DNA of 64,000 nt from Flagellimonas aequoris (GCF_003584165.1 NZ_QXFJ01000007.1:152907-216906); one strand, 5' to 3'. Positions 37,390 through 45,936 are shown, counted from the first letter of the stretch. The notes: generated by a model not told the origin, from the letters alone. A program made the numbers and translations.

Positions 37390-37914
37390 CATCAATTACA
37401 TTAACGAAGACACCAATCTCTACATTTTAAAGTTTGGAGTCCATAATCAGGATGGAAAAGTTGCTTTGATAGATTATTATTGGAAACCGAGCTAAGGTTC
37501 ATCAGACATTTTTTCAGTAAGGCCTATGGGTCCTCGGAATACATAACTCCCTTTTCAGGAAGTGTTCTTGAGGACCAAGGCGAATTTCAGGAGAGACTAC
37601 AATAGTTTTTTGAAAATTACGGTGATTTCTTTGGAAAGAACATCGGTTACGCTTTCAGAGCATTGAGGTCAAAATTGCACGAGTGGATAAAAATCGAAAC
37701 CTACTCTCTGGTTTTGAACCATTTGGACTCTACGATTTCGTCAAAAAAAATAAAGCAATACAAGATCGGGTTGACCATGAGATTGAGTTTTAGATATTAC
37801 GAACTGGTATGTCTTTGTCTGATGGATTGGGAATCCATGTACAATAATGTAGTGGCAACCAACAAAAAATTAAAGGCAGGTAAATTGAAGCGTATACGGT
37901 TACAAGCTAAATAA
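37390..37914 (+). pseudogene. Decayed unrecognised coding sequence
   Basis: Coding-like sequence runs in one frame (INEDTNLYILKFGVHNQDGK and onward) to a TAA at 37493-37495. It then continues in another frame from 37495 (FIRHFFSKAYGSSEYITPF), is interrupted by TAG at 37603-37605, and continues in the same frame to a stop at 37912-37914. One frameshift and one nonsense codon therefore separate three segments. I cannot assign a family. It sits just outside the proposed left end of the integrated island. Confidence 0.35.
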
Positions 37915-38032
37915 TGTCTATTTAGTTTGGACACTTGATGCTATAACGAATTGCCCGGGATTTTTACAAAGGAGTAAATCATGCAATCTTTGGATTGCGA
38001 CTCCCATATTTATAAAAGGTATCGAAATAAAA

Positions 38033-38057
38033 AAGCCTTCACAAAACGTGAAGGCTT
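38033..38057. terminator. Hairpin terminator beside the tRNA fragment
   Basis: A perfect 10-bp stem, AAGCCTTCAC (38033-38042) and GTGAAGGCTT (38048-38057), is flanked by A-rich sequence on the left and a short T-run on the right, and so can act in both directions. On the minus strand it lies directly after a tRNA 3'-end fragment, as a tRNA terminator would. Confidence 0.7.
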
Positions 38058-38068
38058 GATTTTTAATG

Positions 38069-38091
38069 TGATTGCCGAAGGATTCGAACCT
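38069..38091 (-). repeat. Left attachment-like repeat: tRNA 3'-end fragment
   Basis: The minus strand gives a T-loop and acceptor 3' strand (GGTTCGAATCCTTC then GGCAATCA) without the rest of a tRNA. It matches the 3' end of the tRNA-Arg gene at 47441-47463 in 21 of 23 positions and has the same orientation. It is best read as the displaced end of a tRNA at the far side of an insertion. Confidence 0.55.
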
Positions 38092-38142
38092 AAACCGTCA
38101 TCCCCTATGTTTACTGGGTTTTTCCTTTCTTATGTTATGTAA

Positions 38143-38160
38143 CTAATCGAGTTACAGACC
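38143..38160 (+). repeat. Arm-site-like repeat, left end of island
   Basis: CTAATCGAGTTACAGACC matches the sequence at 47320-47337 in 15 of 18 positions and the same orientation. The two copies lie just inside the two island ends, 52 and 103 bp from the nearest core repeat, as integrase arm-type sites would. Confidence 0.4.
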
Positions 38161-38280
38161 ACTATGAGCAATCTCATTTCGTAGGACCCAAAATTAACTA
38201 TAAAATATTAAACCTGTCCTAAAAATCGGGGTTTCTACATTCATGCCCATGAATAAATTCAAAGGTTTGTATGAGGTATA

Positions 38281-38937
38281 TTATATGAGGCTTTGTCTTC
38301 TAGCCTTTTGAACAGCCTCTAACTTGTTGTGGACCTGAAGCTTCCTATAAATATTCTCGATATGCTTCCTTACCGTACTTGGGGATAGGAAGAGATTATT
38401 GGCAATCACGGTATAGCTTAACCCTTCCGCCAGTTGTTCCAATACTTCTTTTTCACGTGAACTTAACGAAACGTCATCTTCCTGTACGGATAGTGATTCT
38501 TGTTTTTCCGGATATCGTAATAATTTGAGCGTCTTTACCGCAATGGAAGGGCTCATCGCCGCACCTCCCCCAAGAGTCTCGGTAATGGCATTGTACAACT
38601 TTTGTCCTTCAATTTCCTTGAGCAAATACCCATCGGCACCGGCCTGGATTGCATTGAAAATATTCTCATCATTATCGAAAACGGTAAGCATGAGCAACTT
38701 AATGTGGGGATATTTCTGTTTTACGATACGAACGGTTTCTATACCGTCCAAAACAGGCATTTCTATATCCATAAGTACCAAATCGAGGTTGTGGTTCTTT
38801 TCCAATTTAGACAGCAACTCCCCACCGTTGTACACCATGTACTTGATGTCCAAATCCTCAAAATCTTCTAATTTCTCTTTTATGGCACGAGCCAAGAACG
38901 TATTATCGTCCACTATGGCCAGTTTGATTTTGCTCAT
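38281..38937 (-). CDS. NarL/LuxR family response regulator
   Basis: A 218-residue regulator. The receiver domain has the acidic pocket VDDN and phospho-acceptor Asp57 (LVLMDIEMPVLDG). The C-terminal LuxR-type HTH spans about 150-215 with LSSREKEVLEQLAEGLSYTV and STVRKHIENIYRKLQV. It is the partner of the TPR histidine kinase encoded 27 bp upstream on the same strand and is the last gene of that series. It is a candidate regulator of the shared island promoters, but the operator there does not resemble known NarL heptamers. Confidence 0.94.
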   Translation of the reverse strand: MSKIKLAIVDDNTFLARAIKEKLEDFEDLDIKYMVYNGGELLSKLEKNHNLDLVLMDIEMPVLDGIETVRIVKQKYPHIKLLMLTVFDNDENIFNAIQAGADGYLLKEIEGQKLYNAITETLGGGAAMSPSIAVKTLKLLRYPEKQESLSVQEDDVSLSSREKEVLEQLAEGLSYTVIANNLFLSPSTVRKHIENIYRKLQVHNKLEAVQKARRQSLI

Positions 38938-38964
38938 GGTCCTATACTTTTTGAAGTGAAAGAA

Positions 38965-40923
38965 TTATGTCTTTACCTGTAACGTTACCTTGGTGCCTTT
39001 ACCGATTAGACTTTCTTGATTGAAATAAATGCCAGCTTTTTTGGCCCTGTTCCTCATTATATGAAGTCCGTTCCCTGTCGACTCCTTTGATGTATCAAAA
39101 CCCTTTCCGAAGTCCTCTATTTCAATCTGCACTTTTTCATCAACATAGACAAACCTTACCTGAATCTGATCACTCCCTGAATGTTTTACAGCATTGTTCA
39201 CGGATTCTTGAATAATTCTAAAAAGATTCATCCCCACAAAGGCATTGAGCACCTTATGATCCGGATTCCCCTCAACTTTCACATTGATTTTATCATCTGT
39301 GGCTTCATGAACAGTGGCGGCCAATTGCTGGGTCCGCTCCTTGATATCCTCCAAACTGATTTCATCCTTATTCATGGCCCAAATGGTATCCCGAAGCTCA
39401 GATATGGTGACGAGTGAAAACTGTTTCATCTGGGTAAGCTTCTCCATTAAAAATACTTCTCCCCTATCTATTCCGCGCTTTGCCGAATCGGTTATTGAGG
39501 TGAGGTAGGTGAGCTGCGACCCAATATTGTCGTGTAAATCTCTGGCAATACGTAAACGTTGTTCCTTAAGGTTTTCCTGTGCTCGGGCTTCTGCCATGGC
39601 CTTTTCCAGAGCGGTCTCCCTAGCAAAATTCTTCGCCTTTACCTTTTGTTCACGGAAAATCAGAAAACCGACAATAAGCAGTATGGCCAATAGAGCCCCA
39701 CTGCCCATAAGCATACTGTTCCTATTTTTCAGGACTAGCTCACCCTCGACCAATGCATTCTGTTGGCGAAGGATTTCGTTTTCCTTTTGCTCGGACTCGT
39801 ATTTTTCCTTAAGGTTGAACATTTCGCTTGCTTTTTCAGCAAAATAAAGGCTATCTCTTGCTTCCTTATGTTTTTGATGATAAACATAGGCCTTTTCAAA
39901 ATCCGGTTTTTCTTCATAAATCAAGGACAAGGTTTTCGACAACACATCAATGGCTGGAATAAAATCTATTTGCTCTGCTTCTTGATATGTGGTTAAAGCC
40001 AATTCCTCTGCCTTGATTTTTTTCCCTTGTTTGAGAAGTACATTGGCAAGATCATTTCTTAGAAAATATAACGCCAGACGCTCACCTCTTTCCTCTTGAA
40101 GCGAAATGGCCTGGATATAATATCGCTCTGCTTCCTCAAAATTTTCAAGCCCCCAGCTTGCCAAGGCCATATTGGTCACTGGATATGCTTGATCCAATCT
40201 TGCTCCCATGGACCCAAAGCCATCGAATGCTTTTTTTGCATATTCAAATGCTGTATCGTATTCCTTTTTTACAATATAGGCCGATGCCGCACTATTATAG
40301 CTCGAAATCAACATATATTGATTACCCATAACTTTATACATTTCCATTGCCTTGAGGTAGTACTCCAATGAAAGGTCAGGTTCTTCAATGAGCTTAAATC
40401 TGTTTCCAAGATTTAGATATGACCCAGCAATCCACAGACTATCATTTCCAGCCTTAAAGTTTTCCAATGCCTTTAATTGAAAATCCACAGCCTTGTCAAA
40501 CTCTGACAGTGCCTCATATGCATTGCTGATATTCGTGTAAAGACTTCCCAAAACATAATAATCCTTGGAATTTTCTAAAATCGGTTTGGCCTTCAAATGA
40601 AAATCCAACGCCTCTTTGGGCCTACCCTCATCTTGAGAAAGAACTCCATACGCTACCCATATTCTTGCCCTGAAATGGTCATCATCCATAATTTCGGCCT
40701 GTCGAAAGGCCATATCCATGTAATATCGGGCACTGTCCATATTTACGGACCGAAACCTCATGCCAACATCTTTTAGTGCCAAAACTTTATCGCCGCCCTC
40801 CTTCAACTGGGCAGTATCCTTAAGTGCTTTGATTTCTTTTTTAATATCCTGTGCCAAAATTGACTGCAACGTGAATATCAAAAAGAATAAAAAGGTGATT
40901 GGAAATTTGTAATAAGTGGTCAT
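38965..40923 (-). CDS. TPR-containing HisKA_3 sensor histidine kinase
   Basis: A 652-residue sensor with a signal peptide (ITFLFFLIFTLQSILAQ). About seven TPR-like units follow in the periplasm (for example SEFDKAVDFQLKALENFKAG and LEYYLKAMEMYKVMGNQYML), then one transmembrane helix (LMGSGALLAILLIVGFLIF), a coiled coil and a HisKA_3 domain with RDLHDNIGSQLTYLTS (His464). A HATPase with NAVKHSG and GNGLHIMRNRA completes it. It probably senses a periplasmic or protein cue and controls the LuxR-type regulator downstream. It lies 72 bp after the unknown secreted protein gene. Confidence 0.93.
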   Translation of the reverse strand: MTTYYKFPITFLFFLIFTLQSILAQDIKKEIKALKDTAQLKEGGDKVLALKDVGMRFRSVNMDSARYYMDMAFRQAEIMDDDHFRARIWVAYGVLSQDEGRPKEALDFHLKAKPILENSKDYYVLGSLYTNISNAYEALSEFDKAVDFQLKALENFKAGNDSLWIAGSYLNLGNRFKLIEEPDLSLEYYLKAMEMYKVMGNQYMLISSYNSAASAYIVKKEYDTAFEYAKKAFDGFGSMGARLDQAYPVTNMALASWGLENFEEAERYYIQAISLQEERGERLALYFLRNDLANVLLKQGKKIKAEELALTTYQEAEQIDFIPAIDVLSKTLSLIYEEKPDFEKAYVYHQKHKEARDSLYFAEKASEMFNLKEKYESEQKENEILRQQNALVEGELVLKNRNSMLMGSGALLAILLIVGFLIFREQKVKAKNFARETALEKAMAEARAQENLKEQRLRIARDLHDNIGSQLTYLTSITDSAKRGIDRGEVFLMEKLTQMKQFSLVTISELRDTIWAMNKDEISLEDIKERTQQLAATVHEATDDKINVKVEGNPDHKVLNAFVGMNLFRIIQESVNNAVKHSGSDQIQVRFVYVDEKVQIEIEDFGKGFDTSKESTGNGLHIMRNRAKKAGIYFNQESLIGKGTKVTLQVKT

Positions 40924-40995
40924 TATAACTAAAAGGAATGGTTGGTGCTTAAAACTAATCCAATTGATTTTATAATCTTAGTTTTTACAAAAAAA

Positions 40996-42006
40996 TTAAT
41001 TCGCCTTGTCCACCAATTTTTGAATGGTGGCATCTAAAAATGATGATATTGCAAGTTCTGCTCCCTTCTTATATTTTTCTGGATCGCATTTTACAACGGA
41101 CACATTAACGTCCTCCTTGTCCTCTACCCTCCAAACACGGAAAACACCGGCATCCATTCCTCGCTTGTCCACATCTGCTCCCTGTGAGGCATCAAATTTT
41201 TGCTTTTCAAGAACGCCTTCAACCTCTACTCCACGGTTGGACACCATCTGCCCTATGTTAAACCTGTTGACGCTGGATGCATCAATCTTAAAATCGGTCT
41301 CTGCCTTTACCTGTGCGTACCCGGCATGTCTGTTCAAGGCTCTTGTGGTTTCGCTCAATGCATTATCAAAAGAAATAACATTTAGCACTACCTTGTTGAA
41401 AATAAAATCATTTTTCTGGTTGGACACCTTCATTTCGACCTGCTCCTCGTAATTGGCTAGCTTTAATGGCCCAGCTTTCTTGTTCTCCATATTTTGCTTT
41501 GCCACGATAAATTTTTGTCCTGTGGGACGCATTACTATGTCACCGAACTCATCTCCTTTTTCTCCACCTTGACCAGACCTCAAATCCCATCTTTTTTCGC
41601 GGTTTTTCTCATAGGCGCTATGGTTCCATAACTCATCAACGGAAGCTATTTCAAATCCTTTTGCCCTAAGGTCCGCCTTGTACTCTTCAAAGAGTTTATC
41701 GGTAAGTTGTTGAAGGTCTTCAATATTGAGCCCGTCCAGCACCAAGGTCAACGACGCCTTTGCATCTCCTTTTAGTCCTCCTCGCCACATTTTGCCTCCT
41801 TTTTTCTTGTCCTCTAACTGCAATGCTGTTTGAAAATTGACCTGAAAATCGGAAATGACGATTCGTTTTGGACTTTTTCTAAAATTGAGATTGGCCGGCC
41901 CCAACATTTTTATCTTAAAATCCTTTACATTTTGTGCAAATGCCACAGGGGAGGCACAAAGTAGAATCAATGAAAAAGATAACATGGGTAAATTGATACG
42001 TTTCAT
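40996..42006 (-). CDS. Secreted protein of unknown function in the island
   Basis: A 336-residue protein with a signal peptide (LPMLSFSLILLCASPVAFA). I do not recognise the family. The mature part is rich in Lys and Asp, mixes beta strands (KRIVISDFQVNFQTALQLE, YEEQVEMKVSNQKNDFIFN) with helices, and contains a single late cysteine (VVKCDPEKYKKGAE). The gene has its own promoter: a -7 element at 42029-42036 and a 16-bp element over the -33 box shared with two other island promoters. It is probably cotranscribed with the downstream histidine kinase and regulator, so its product could be part of the same sensing pathway. Confidence 0.8.
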   Translation of the reverse strand: MKRINLPMLSFSLILLCASPVAFAQNVKDFKIKMLGPANLNFRKSPKRIVISDFQVNFQTALQLEDKKKGGKMWRGGLKGDAKASLTLVLDGLNIEDLQQLTDKLFEEYKADLRAKGFEIASVDELWNHSAYEKNREKRWDLRSGQGGEKGDEFGDIVMRPTGQKFIVAKQNMENKKAGPLKLANYEEQVEMKVSNQKNDFIFNKVVLNVISFDNALSETTRALNRHAGYAQVKAETDFKIDASSVNRFNIGQMVSNRGVEVEGVLEKQKFDASQGADVDKRGMDAGVFRVWRVEDKEDVNVSVVKCDPEKYKKGAELAISSFLDATIQKLVDKAN

Positions 42007-42028
42007 ACTATTGGTTTAAAGTTTTGAA

Positions 42029-42072
42029 CAAACATAGCATCCAATGGCGTTGAACTCAATAGGGCAATTGTC
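42029..42072 (-). promoter_or_regulatory. Promoter and operator of the 42006 gene
   Basis: On the minus strand GACAATTGCCCTATTG (42057-42072) is followed after 20 bp by TATGTTTG (42029-42036), a perfect TAnnTTTG -7 element; the ATTG end of the 16-mer is the -33 element. The same 16-mer occurs at 43510-43525 at nearly the same distance from its start codon. Confidence 0.65.
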
Positions 42073-42102
42073 GTAAAATGACAGGGAATAGGTGGCTATG
42101 TG

Positions 42103-42441
42103 TCAAATATCAAAATAGAAAAAGCTTAAAAGCCCGATCACGAATGTTGCCAAAAGCAAAGCCGAATTGATGCGTTGCAACTTTGGGTTCAATTTTTTCA
42201 GGGTTGCATAAATGTGCAACGCCAATGCCAAAAGAAACGCAGGTAGACTCAAATAGAAGTTGAAAAGGTAGAACCATAGCCAACTGGTGCACAGCGCCCA
42301 TGCTGAAATCGCCGATATTGCCGGTGGTATGCATTGATTCATACGGCTCACAGCTGTATTAGGATAACGATAATACAGAAAAGTTGCCAGAAGTACCATG
42401 GGCCCAAGCATCGCAATCAACAATAGCACACTACCGAACAT
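42103..42441 (-). CDS. Small multi-spanning membrane protein
   Basis: A 112-residue hydrophobic protein with four likely transmembrane helices (SVLLLIAMLGPMVLLATFLY, ISAISAWALCTSWLWFYLF, LSLPAFLLALALHIYATL and SALLLATFVIGLLSFFYF). No family is recognised. The ATG at 42441 is preferred over one at 42477 because it starts at the first helix and leaves a 10-bp gap from the upstream stop rather than an overlap. It is probably cotranscribed with the larger membrane protein gene. Confidence 0.7.
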   Translation of the reverse strand: MFGSVLLLIAMLGPMVLLATFLYYRYPNTAVSRMNQCIPPAISAISAWALCTSWLWFYLFNFYLSLPAFLLALALHIYATLKKLNPKLQRINSALLLATFVIGLLSFFYFDI

Positions 42442-42451
42442 AATATGTTTT

Positions 42452-43462
42452 TTATACCAAATAAACTTCTTCACCATTGGGCAGCACAATGCTCAACGGC
42501 ACATTTCCATATTGTGTCTTGTAAACCAATACTTTGTCCCCAATAAAGAGTTTGTCGTACAGTGTTGAGCTTACCAAGAGTGGTCCTGATGTAAGTATGA
42601 TTCGATTGGAATTGGCATATCGGTTGGAAGTCAGTGCGAATTTATCTTCGACGATGGATGGAACTCCACGTTTATGGGACCTTTCCTTGTTCCTGTTATA
42701 ATTTCGGTAGGCCACATATAATCTATAAAATTGAAAAAGAGGTACGACCCAGATTGGAAACAATAGCACGACAAAGCTCCAAAAACCGCTAATGATCATT
42801 AAAAGGCCAATAGTGATAAATGGACTGGACCTTACCAAACGCTTTTTTATTTCCGTTTTCCAGATCCTATGCAAGGCTTCATAATCTTTTGGGGTATAGC
42901 GAGTATGTGGAATGTGTTTTTCCAGAAACTTTTCTTCTTCATCAAGCTTTTGAGCAACATGGGCATCCTCAACTTGCCCCAAAACATGAAGATTTAGTGT
43001 GATTCCTGATTTGGGAGCACGGTCCAGCTGCACCTCTGCTCCGATTCTAGCTTTTGAGTAATAAGAATAGTCCACCGAAAACTCCTCATTATCAATATAA
43101 ACATAATATGACCTTCTAGTTCGGGTCCTTGTTTTGTGCCCGTAAACAGGCCTGTCTCCCGTTGTGGCCCAATGCATCCTTTTGTCGGTGATCTTTCCAG
43201 AAACCCGAGATTTTAAACCTAGTTTTAAATCGATTGCCGTGGATGCAATAATATAGGCTATGATGCTAAAAAATAAGACCGAGAAGGCCACCATCATGTA
43301 GACTCCAACTGAATCATCTGCAAAACCTGAATTGAACATAAACGACAGAAACAACCAGAATATACCGATAACCACTACCGGAAATAACAACATTCCATAT
43401 AATTGACGCCTCAGCTTGGTCTTATCTCTATGTTCTAAGGGCAATGTTTCCAATTTAGGCAT
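42452..43462 (-). CDS. Membrane protein of unknown function in the island
   Basis: A 336-residue protein with two N-terminal helices (LLFPVVVIGIFWLFLSFMF and VYMMVAFSVLFFSIIAYIIA) and a soluble beta-rich stretch (SGKITDKRMHWATTGDRP, SYYVYIDNEEFSVDYSYYSK). A second helix pair follows (PFITIGLLMIISGFWSFVVL and PIWVVPLFQFYRLYVAY), with a C-terminal cytosolic tail. The layout recalls DUF3592-like proteins but I do not claim membership. The ATG at 43462 is chosen because it follows a promoter with a perfect -7 element (43483-43490) and avoids reading through it. It is divergent from the MORN gene over a 22-bp palindrome. Confidence 0.78.
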   Translation of the reverse strand: MPKLETLPLEHRDKTKLRRQLYGMLLFPVVVIGIFWLFLSFMFNSGFADDSVGVYMMVAFSVLFFSIIAYIIASTAIDLKLGLKSRVSGKITDKRMHWATTGDRPVYGHKTRTRTRRSYYVYIDNEEFSVDYSYYSKARIGAEVQLDRAPKSGITLNLHVLGQVEDAHVAQKLDEEEKFLEKHIPHTRYTPKDYEALHRIWKTEIKKRLVRSSPFITIGLLMIISGFWSFVVLLFPIWVVPLFQFYRLYVAYRNYNRNKERSHKRGVPSIVEDKFALTSNRYANSNRIILTSGPLLVSSTLYDKLFIGDKVLVYKTQYGNVPLSIVLPNGEEVYLV

Positions 43463-43482
43463 GATCCACAATTTGGTAGAGC

Positions 43483-43560
43483 CAAAATTAGGGCCTCCTA
43501 GAATCCCCACAATAGGGCAATTGTCCTATTGCGGCATAGCATGGCATACAGATAGTTTTG
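43483..43560. promoter_or_regulatory. Divergent promoters sharing a 22-bp palindrome
   Basis: The palindrome at 43510-43531 (CAATAGGGCAATTG then TCCTATTG, one G-T mismatch pair) supplies the -33 end of both promoters. Leftward, a 19-bp spacer leads to TAATTTTG (43483-43490) for the membrane protein gene. Rightward, a 21-bp spacer leads to TAGTTTTG (43553-43560) for the MORN gene. Both -7 elements fit TAnnTTTG exactly. One dimeric regulator bound here would cover both -33 boxes. Confidence 0.7.
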
Positions 43561-43582
43561 CTGAAAACCAATCCAAAAAAAA

Positions 43583-45244
43583 ATGAATTCCATTACCAAT
43601 ACCAAAAGACTTTCCCTTGCCATATTTATAATTCTTGCCCACTTTTTTCATTACCAAGGGTCTGCCCAAAACCTGCACCTCAGCAATTTTGACATCAAGT
43701 ATGGGCAGGTAACAGCGATGTCCATCACCAAATATCATGCTATCGGAGCCCATTTGTACAGTGAAAAGAACCAACTCATGTTCAACCCCGATGGTTATTT
43801 AACAGAGGACAAACTTTACCTGGATAATAATTACGAAAAGCTTACCACTTATGATTACATTAATAATGCGTCAAAAACCATAGAGAAAAAATTCAATCCA
43901 TTAGGTAAACAAGAAGGTTTGGATAAAACCCTTTATATCTATGAAACACCCATTGGTATAATTTCGGATGACCTACCCGAAACCGTAAAAAACGATGAAG
44001 GTCAATACATTGTTCTCGGCGGTTTAAAATACGGTGCAATCTTTAAGTACAAAAAATACGTGATCGTCTATGAGCTTGCGGAAGCAAACAATGGAGAAAG
44101 CAAGGTGTTCTACTCCAGTGAATATACCTACGATGGACTAAAACTAGATGAATCCTACAATCAAAAGGATATACGTTATTTTAAATACAATGACAAAAAG
44201 TTATTGGAGGAAGAATTGGGCATGTCCAAGATTTGGGAAAGCCTTTTATATAAGTATGTTTACGACCAGCGTGGCAATTGGATTGAAAGAACCAAATTTA
44301 GGGCATCAAACTTTACCGAAACCAAATATCAATGGATCATCGATGAGGTAAAATACAGGACCATCACGTACACAGATGGCACGGCAACAGGTAGCAATGT
44401 GCCAAGTACTCCAGAAATCGCCTATTCATCCAACCAGAGCAAATTGAAAGACCTCCCAAAACTCAGCGATCCCATATTGATGTCCAAATCCATGAAATTC
44501 CTTCAAGATATTACTAAGCTCAGAAACAAAAACAACAAAGGTGCAAGCAACGCAACTAAAAACGAGATTTCCCCAACATGTTTAAACGGTGACTGTTCTA
44601 ATGGGTTTGGGAAAGCTGATTTTGGGACATATACCATTGAAGGTTTTTTTAGTGATGGCAAGGCCAATGGCCAAGGAACTTTATTCTACAAGGATAATTC
44701 AGGATATTATCAAGGCAACTTTGTAAATGGTTTCAGGGACGGATTCGGTATATACACCTGGGTCGGCAGTAAAAACTACTACATCGGACAATGGGAAAAG
44801 GGTTTTCAAAACGGATATGGCTACATCAAAAATGGGGGTGAAATATTGCAGGCGGGTAAATATGAAAAAGGGAAATTGACCCAAGACCTACTAACCAATA
44901 ACTATAAGAACAAAATAGCAAAGGGAAACTGTGTAGGTGACTGTCAGAATGGATTTGGATACTATAAGTATGATAATGGAGATAGCTATGTTGGATTTTT
45001 CACCAATGGCAAAAGAGATCATTTAGGTGCTTACTCTTGGAAATCTGGAATGGCGCATATCGGAACAATTGTTAATGAACAGCATAACGGTTACGGTCAA
45101 GAATTCTATAGACCTAGCGGACAATATTATTTGGGTGATTTTTCACAAGGAAAACGTAATGGACTTGGCATTTTTTATAACAAAGAGCATCAAATACTAC
45201 AAAAAGGTATTTGGGGTGATGGGCAATTGACCGGAAAGTTCTAG
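43583..45244 (+). CDS. Secreted MORN-repeat protein
   Basis: A 553-residue protein with a signal peptide (LSLAIFIILAHFFHYQGSA). Residues 30-290 contain YD/RHS-like beta units (FNPLGKQEGLDKTLYIYE, YKYVYDQRGNWIERTKFRA). From about residue 330 there are nine or so MORN repeats (GYYQGNFVNGFRDGFGIYTW, SYVGFFTNGKRDHLGAYSW). Two repeats are headed by a cysteine pair in related contexts, CLNGDCSNGFG and CVGDCQNGFG. MORN repeats often bind membranes or proteins. The gene is divergent from the membrane protein gene and shares its operator, so the products may act together at the envelope. Confidence 0.85.
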   Translation: MNSITNTKRLSLAIFIILAHFFHYQGSAQNLHLSNFDIKYGQVTAMSITKYHAIGAHLYSEKNQLMFNPDGYLTEDKLYLDNNYEKLTTYDYINNASKTIEKKFNPLGKQEGLDKTLYIYETPIGIISDDLPETVKNDEGQYIVLGGLKYGAIFKYKKYVIVYELAEANNGESKVFYSSEYTYDGLKLDESYNQKDIRYFKYNDKKLLEEELGMSKIWESLLYKYVYDQRGNWIERTKFRASNFTETKYQWIIDEVKYRTITYTDGTATGSNVPSTPEIAYSSNQSKLKDLPKLSDPILMSKSMKFLQDITKLRNKNNKGASNATKNEISPTCLNGDCSNGFGKADFGTYTIEGFFSDGKANGQGTLFYKDNSGYYQGNFVNGFRDGFGIYTWVGSKNYYIGQWEKGFQNGYGYIKNGGEILQAGKYEKGKLTQDLLTNNYKNKIAKGNCVGDCQNGFGYYKYDNGDSYVGFFTNGKRDHLGAYSWKSGMAHIGTIVNEQHNGYGQEFYRPSGQYYLGDFSQGKRNGLGIFYNKEHQILQKGIWGDGQLTGKF

Positions 45245-45514
45245 AAAACTTGAGCGCTTTTATGAAAAGCTTAAGCTACTCAAGATTCCTTGAGTATTAA
45301 AAAATCAAAATTTAGCGAACGGAACGCAGTGAAGTGCTGCAAGCCCCAAATCTTGCCAAACTAACCATACTGAGCGAGGCAATTTTATCTATTAATCCGC
45401 TATACTCTTCCCATCATTTGAGTTAATCCAATGGTCTGTTGACCTCAATTTTATATTTCCAATCTCCATTCCGTTATTTTAAGCTTTAGATTGCTTTTCC
45501 ATAGGTCCAATTTA

Positions 45515-45612
45515 TTTTTTCGTCAAATTGCGTCAATTTTTTCGTCAAAAATTTCCAGTGTTTATGGGGCTTCCCGAAGGGTTTACTGTAGATTTCGGAA
45601 AAGTTTACTGTA
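45515..45612 (+). repeat. Iteron-like direct repeats with 22-bp period
   Basis: TTTTTTCGTCAAA occurs at 45515-45527 and 45537-45549, with a further GCGTCAA between them. GTTTACTGTA occurs at 45581-45590 and 45603-45612. Both pairs repeat at exactly 22 bp, about two helical turns, as in iterons or tandem binding sites for replication, excision or recombination proteins. Confidence 0.5.
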
Positions 45613-45727
45613 ACCCCTGATTTTGAACAGTATTCCAAAAATATTTTAATTAAATGGTTTTCAACTTGTTGAAGACTCGAAAACAACCGTGATGGCGCAA
45701 TTTGCGCATCACCCTCTTGCTATTCGT

Positions 45728-45747
45728 TTTTTCACGCGAGCGTGAAA
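45728..45747. repeat. 20-bp inverted repeat near the integrase
   Basis: Perfect 9-bp arms TTTTCACGC (45728-45736) and GCGTGAAAA (45739-45747) are separated by only 2 bp, which is too tight for a hairpin and better suited to a protein-binding operator. Confidence 0.5.
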
Positions 45748-45936
45748 ACCCAAATACCTTTCTTTTAGTGTATGGAGTATCAATAAACTCTGTGGTTTTT
45801 GTCTCTTTGTAGCTGTTGATTGGACTTATCTTCACTAACTACAAAAACAAATTAGAAACCAAATACAGAAGGTGAAGTTCAGACTTGGGACAAAATTTAT
45901 GATGTGCATTTATGAATGGCTTTTCCGAATTACAAA

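Larger units (their letters stand above)
45245..45936. other. Non-coding island segment with repeats
   Basis: No convincing gene was found between the MORN gene and the integrase. The segment holds an 8-bp hairpin after the MORN gene (TACTCAAG 45277-45284, CTTGAGTA 45289-45296), iteron-like repeats (45515-45612) and a 20-bp inverted repeat (45728-45747). Short readings of 61-66 codons on the minus strand lack ATG starts or family similarity. The region may contain excision or replication control sites of the element. Confidence 0.5.

Noticed and set aside
38069..38170. A complete tRNA gene at the left island end
   Set aside because: Only the T-loop, 3' half of the T arm and acceptor 3' strand are present; no anticodon or D arm can be folded.
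45298..45380. Possible transfer origin or known repeat with ACGGAACGCAGTG
   Set aside because: The sequence recalls mobile element fragments, but I found no relaxase gene or inverted repeat structure to support it.
45486..45835. Two small minus-strand readings (66 and 61 codons)
   Set aside because: The first starts at TTG, neither resembles a known family, and the segment carries iteron-like repeats and a palindrome that suggest non-coding function.
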